NCBI RefSeq assembly: GCF_020080835.1 | Contig: NC_058161.1 | Location: 25,368,837 to 25,432,836 of the forward strand | Source: Cotesia glomerata | Taxonomy: Eukaryota; Arthropoda; Insecta; Hymenoptera; Braconidae | DNA length: 64,000 nt | Direction: 5' to 3' | Part shown: positions 61,993-64,000 of the stretch, one piece after another | Numbering within the stretch: position 1 is the first letter of the stretch | How the letters are laid out: each line of letters opens with the position of its first letter | The notes under the pieces: model-generated | The model's input: only the letters and a program-made list of their open reading frames with translations | Told to the model about the DNA's origin: nothing | Database searches by the model: none | Translations under genes and position numbers: made by a program

Positions 61993-63054
61993 TTTGCTGA
62001 AATTAGAAATCACTGTTAAAAATTTTTGTAAAATTACAATCATATTACAAAACAAATAAGTAAAATTACAAATCAGTGTATAGCAATGCGAAATAAAATA
62101 CAATTCATGTAATTTTCCAACACCTGTCAGGAAATCTACTAAGATGTACTGTAATTTTGCAAACATTATTTGTGATCTGATTCTGCATAATTGTATGTAA
62201 AATCACAAAAAAATATTGTAATTTATATTACAATAATCTCAAAAAATTTAAAAAGCTTTTTTTTATTTTTTACAATTTTCATTGTAAAATTACCCAGTGC
62301 AATGTAATGTTACCAGACAATTTTAATTATATTACACGAATTGTAATTCTACTTCAATGTTTTCCAATTTTAAAAACAATACTTTTCAGTTTTACAAAAA
62401 TGAGACTGATGTATCAAAAAATAACAATGTCCTTCATATTTATTTTTACTAATTTTTAGTCTAAGTTTACTTGTAATAATAAATTCAAGGCATCATTTAT
62501 CTTTTATAAATTTTAATATTACACTCAAACGTTCATTTCGAAATCAATATATTTTAATGAGTATATGTTAGACTTTAATTTTTATAATATTCAATGAATT
62601 ATAAATAATGTAAAAGTTAGTTATTTTCCATCAATAAACAGCATCAAATAACACAAATAATTTAAATAATAAATAATAAGCCGTAAAGCTCAATCACCAC
62701 GTAGGATTAGCTTAGAAGAATAATAAGAATAATAATAAGAATTTTTCTTTTTTTATTATTTCAATTCAAATAAAATTCAAGGAAAGTATTGTAATTTTAC
62801 AAACTTAGCTAATCTAAAAGTATTTGTAAAATTACAAAATCGTTTCGTAAAATTAGTAACCTCACAGAGCTATATATATGTTTTGTAATATTACTATACT
62901 CGATTGTAATTTTAAATAAATGTTTTGCCTATTAGCTTCCAATACATTTCTTATAGAATTACAATAGAAATTTTTATCAATGGCTGTTAGAAAGATGAAT
63001 GATCGCTAAAATTATCAAAAATTTTTGTAAATCGATTAATTGCTATTTTTACAT
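61993..63054. other. AT-rich upstream region with TGTAAAATTACA-like motifs
   Basis: Non-coding. TGTAATTTTAC and its inverse recur many times between about 62010 and 62960, suggesting a degenerate palindromic repeat. It contains the promoter region of the minus-strand secreted gene, but no core element can be assigned. Confidence 0.45.
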
Positions 63055-63545
63055 AAAAAAGTGGATTTTATGATTTTTGTGGATTTTTAAAGTTCTTATG
63101 GAGGGGCAAACACGATAACTTTTAAAAAAGTCAATTTTTCAACACAATTTATTTTTTAATCTTCTCATCTGCCTTCTGGAAAGTCGCGGATTGAAAATTG
63201 CAGCTTAATATTGTTTTGTTTAATTATAATTAATTTTTTTCGGCTGGCAGTTGGAGAAAATTTTCTATCTTTAGAGCAGCCATATAGAAAAATTTATTTG
63301 TAAATACAGCTTGGAGACAGCTGATACTATACTCAATGGTTTCGCTGGCCGACCGCCGGTAATACAGTCTTTAATTGGTTCTTTTTTATGATTCACTTAT
63401 CGAAATGAAAGAGGGCGTTCAATTCGTATGAAAAAAATACTATCCGCGGGAAAATTCAAACGAGCTTTAAAATAGAATTGTAAATTAAATTAATTTCTTG
63501 TAATTTATTTGTAATTAACTTATTAAAATTATTTTTTTAATTTAT
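63055..63545. repeat. Interspersed repeat, copy B
   Basis: Matches about 35630-36115 with scattered substitutions, same orientation, including the TTTCGCTGGCCGACCGCCGG island. Confidence 0.7.
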
Positions 63546-63890
63546 TTTGTAGTGTAGAGTAGATAATTATTTTTTCTATCGACGTGTTAGTAGAAAAATG
63601 ATCGCTAAGCTGAACGATATTTTTTTTTAATAGATTTAGTGGTACTTCTACATAAAAAAGTGGTTTTAATGGCTTGTGTGGATTTTTAAAATTTTTATAA
63701 AGGGGCAAATACGATAACTTTTGAAAAAATCAATTTTTTAACTTAATTTATTTTTTCATCTCCTCATCTGCCTTATAGGAAGTCGCGGATTAAAAATTGC
63801 AGCTTAATATTGTTTTGTTTAATCATAATTAATTTTTTTCGGCTGGCGGAGAAATTATCTGTCCTTTGAGCAGCCATATAGAAAAATTTA
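63546..63890. repeat. Interspersed repeat, copy C (partial)
   Basis: From about 63645 it repeats the first ~240 bp of copies A and B, then breaks off at CCATATAGAAAAATTTAT. Confidence 0.65.
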
Positions 63891-64000
63891 TCCACAGATT
63901 TGGTAGAATCTGGCGCCAAGTTCCGTTCAAATCTTCTGTAAACGGAGCGCCAGACTACCGACTATGTTTACTGTAAGCAGAACGGTATTTTGAGGTTGCA
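63891..64000. other. Window edge with short hairpin
   Basis: TCTGGCGC and its inverse GCGCCAGA lie about 45 bp apart (63908-63955) and could pair. The element, if any, runs out of the window. Confidence 0.4.

Overview
The window looks like an AT-rich insect chromosome. A parasitoid wasp or other hymenopteran is my best guess, from inference only: base composition, short-exon genes with GT-AG introns, and the Helitron and R1-clade families present. There is no sign of a prokaryote, plasmid or viral genome. Only about five host-type genes are supported; most of the rest is nested transposon and satellite DNA.

Layout. 0-8.7 kb is gene-free repeat DNA: a direct-repeat pair, a 2.2 kb long-inverted-repeat element, and a small TIR transposon (GGGGCATTCC ends) split by other MITEs, a palindrome, a 5'-truncated CR1/Jockey-like LINE and a tRNA-derived SINE. 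At 8.7-9.2 kb a minus-strand gene encodes a small secreted protein made of Asn/Trp repeats, with 2.4 kb of AATTTTCC-type DNA upstream. From about 11.78 to 22.40 kb lies what I read as one 10.6 kb Helitron. It has a 5' TC-type end, a ~142 bp tandem array, an intact three-exon RAD52-like gene on the minus strand, a decayed OTU-Rep-Helicase ORF (three nonsense codons, one MITE insertion) and a 3' hairpin/CTAG end. At 22.6-23.2 kb are three exons of a secreted, odorant-binding-protein-like gene whose first exon is not visible.

23.2-35.5 kb is a head-to-tail trimer of one (CA)n-containing element. Two R1-clade non-LTR retrotransposons sit in tandem inside the (CA)n tract of its middle copy. 35.5-42.3 kb holds a 2.1 kb TIR element with an 8 bp target duplication, small hairpin MITEs and a second copy of the GGGGCATTCC transposon.

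43.17-59.54 kb is a complete five-exon gene for the insect PTIP/PAXIP1 orthologue (1458 aa by my splice model; six BRCT domains, huge Gln-rich linker). A 25-bp repeat with an E2F-like TTTCCCGC core lies just upstream. Its introns hold a solo LTR (intron 1), a 2.9 kb foldback element with an 8 bp duplication (intron 2) and kilobases of ATAGGAACATAT-type minisatellite (introns 2 and 3). At 60.16-61.99 kb a two-exon minus-strand gene encodes a 591 aa secreted Pro-rich protein of unknown function, converging on PTIP. The last 2 kb is AT-rich with two copies of an interspersed repeat.

The strongest candidate for something undescribed is the Helitron carrying a RAD52-type single-strand-annealing protein next to its HUH replication protein. 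The foldback element with a related empty site in the same intron and the Asn/Trp-repeat secreted protein are the next best.
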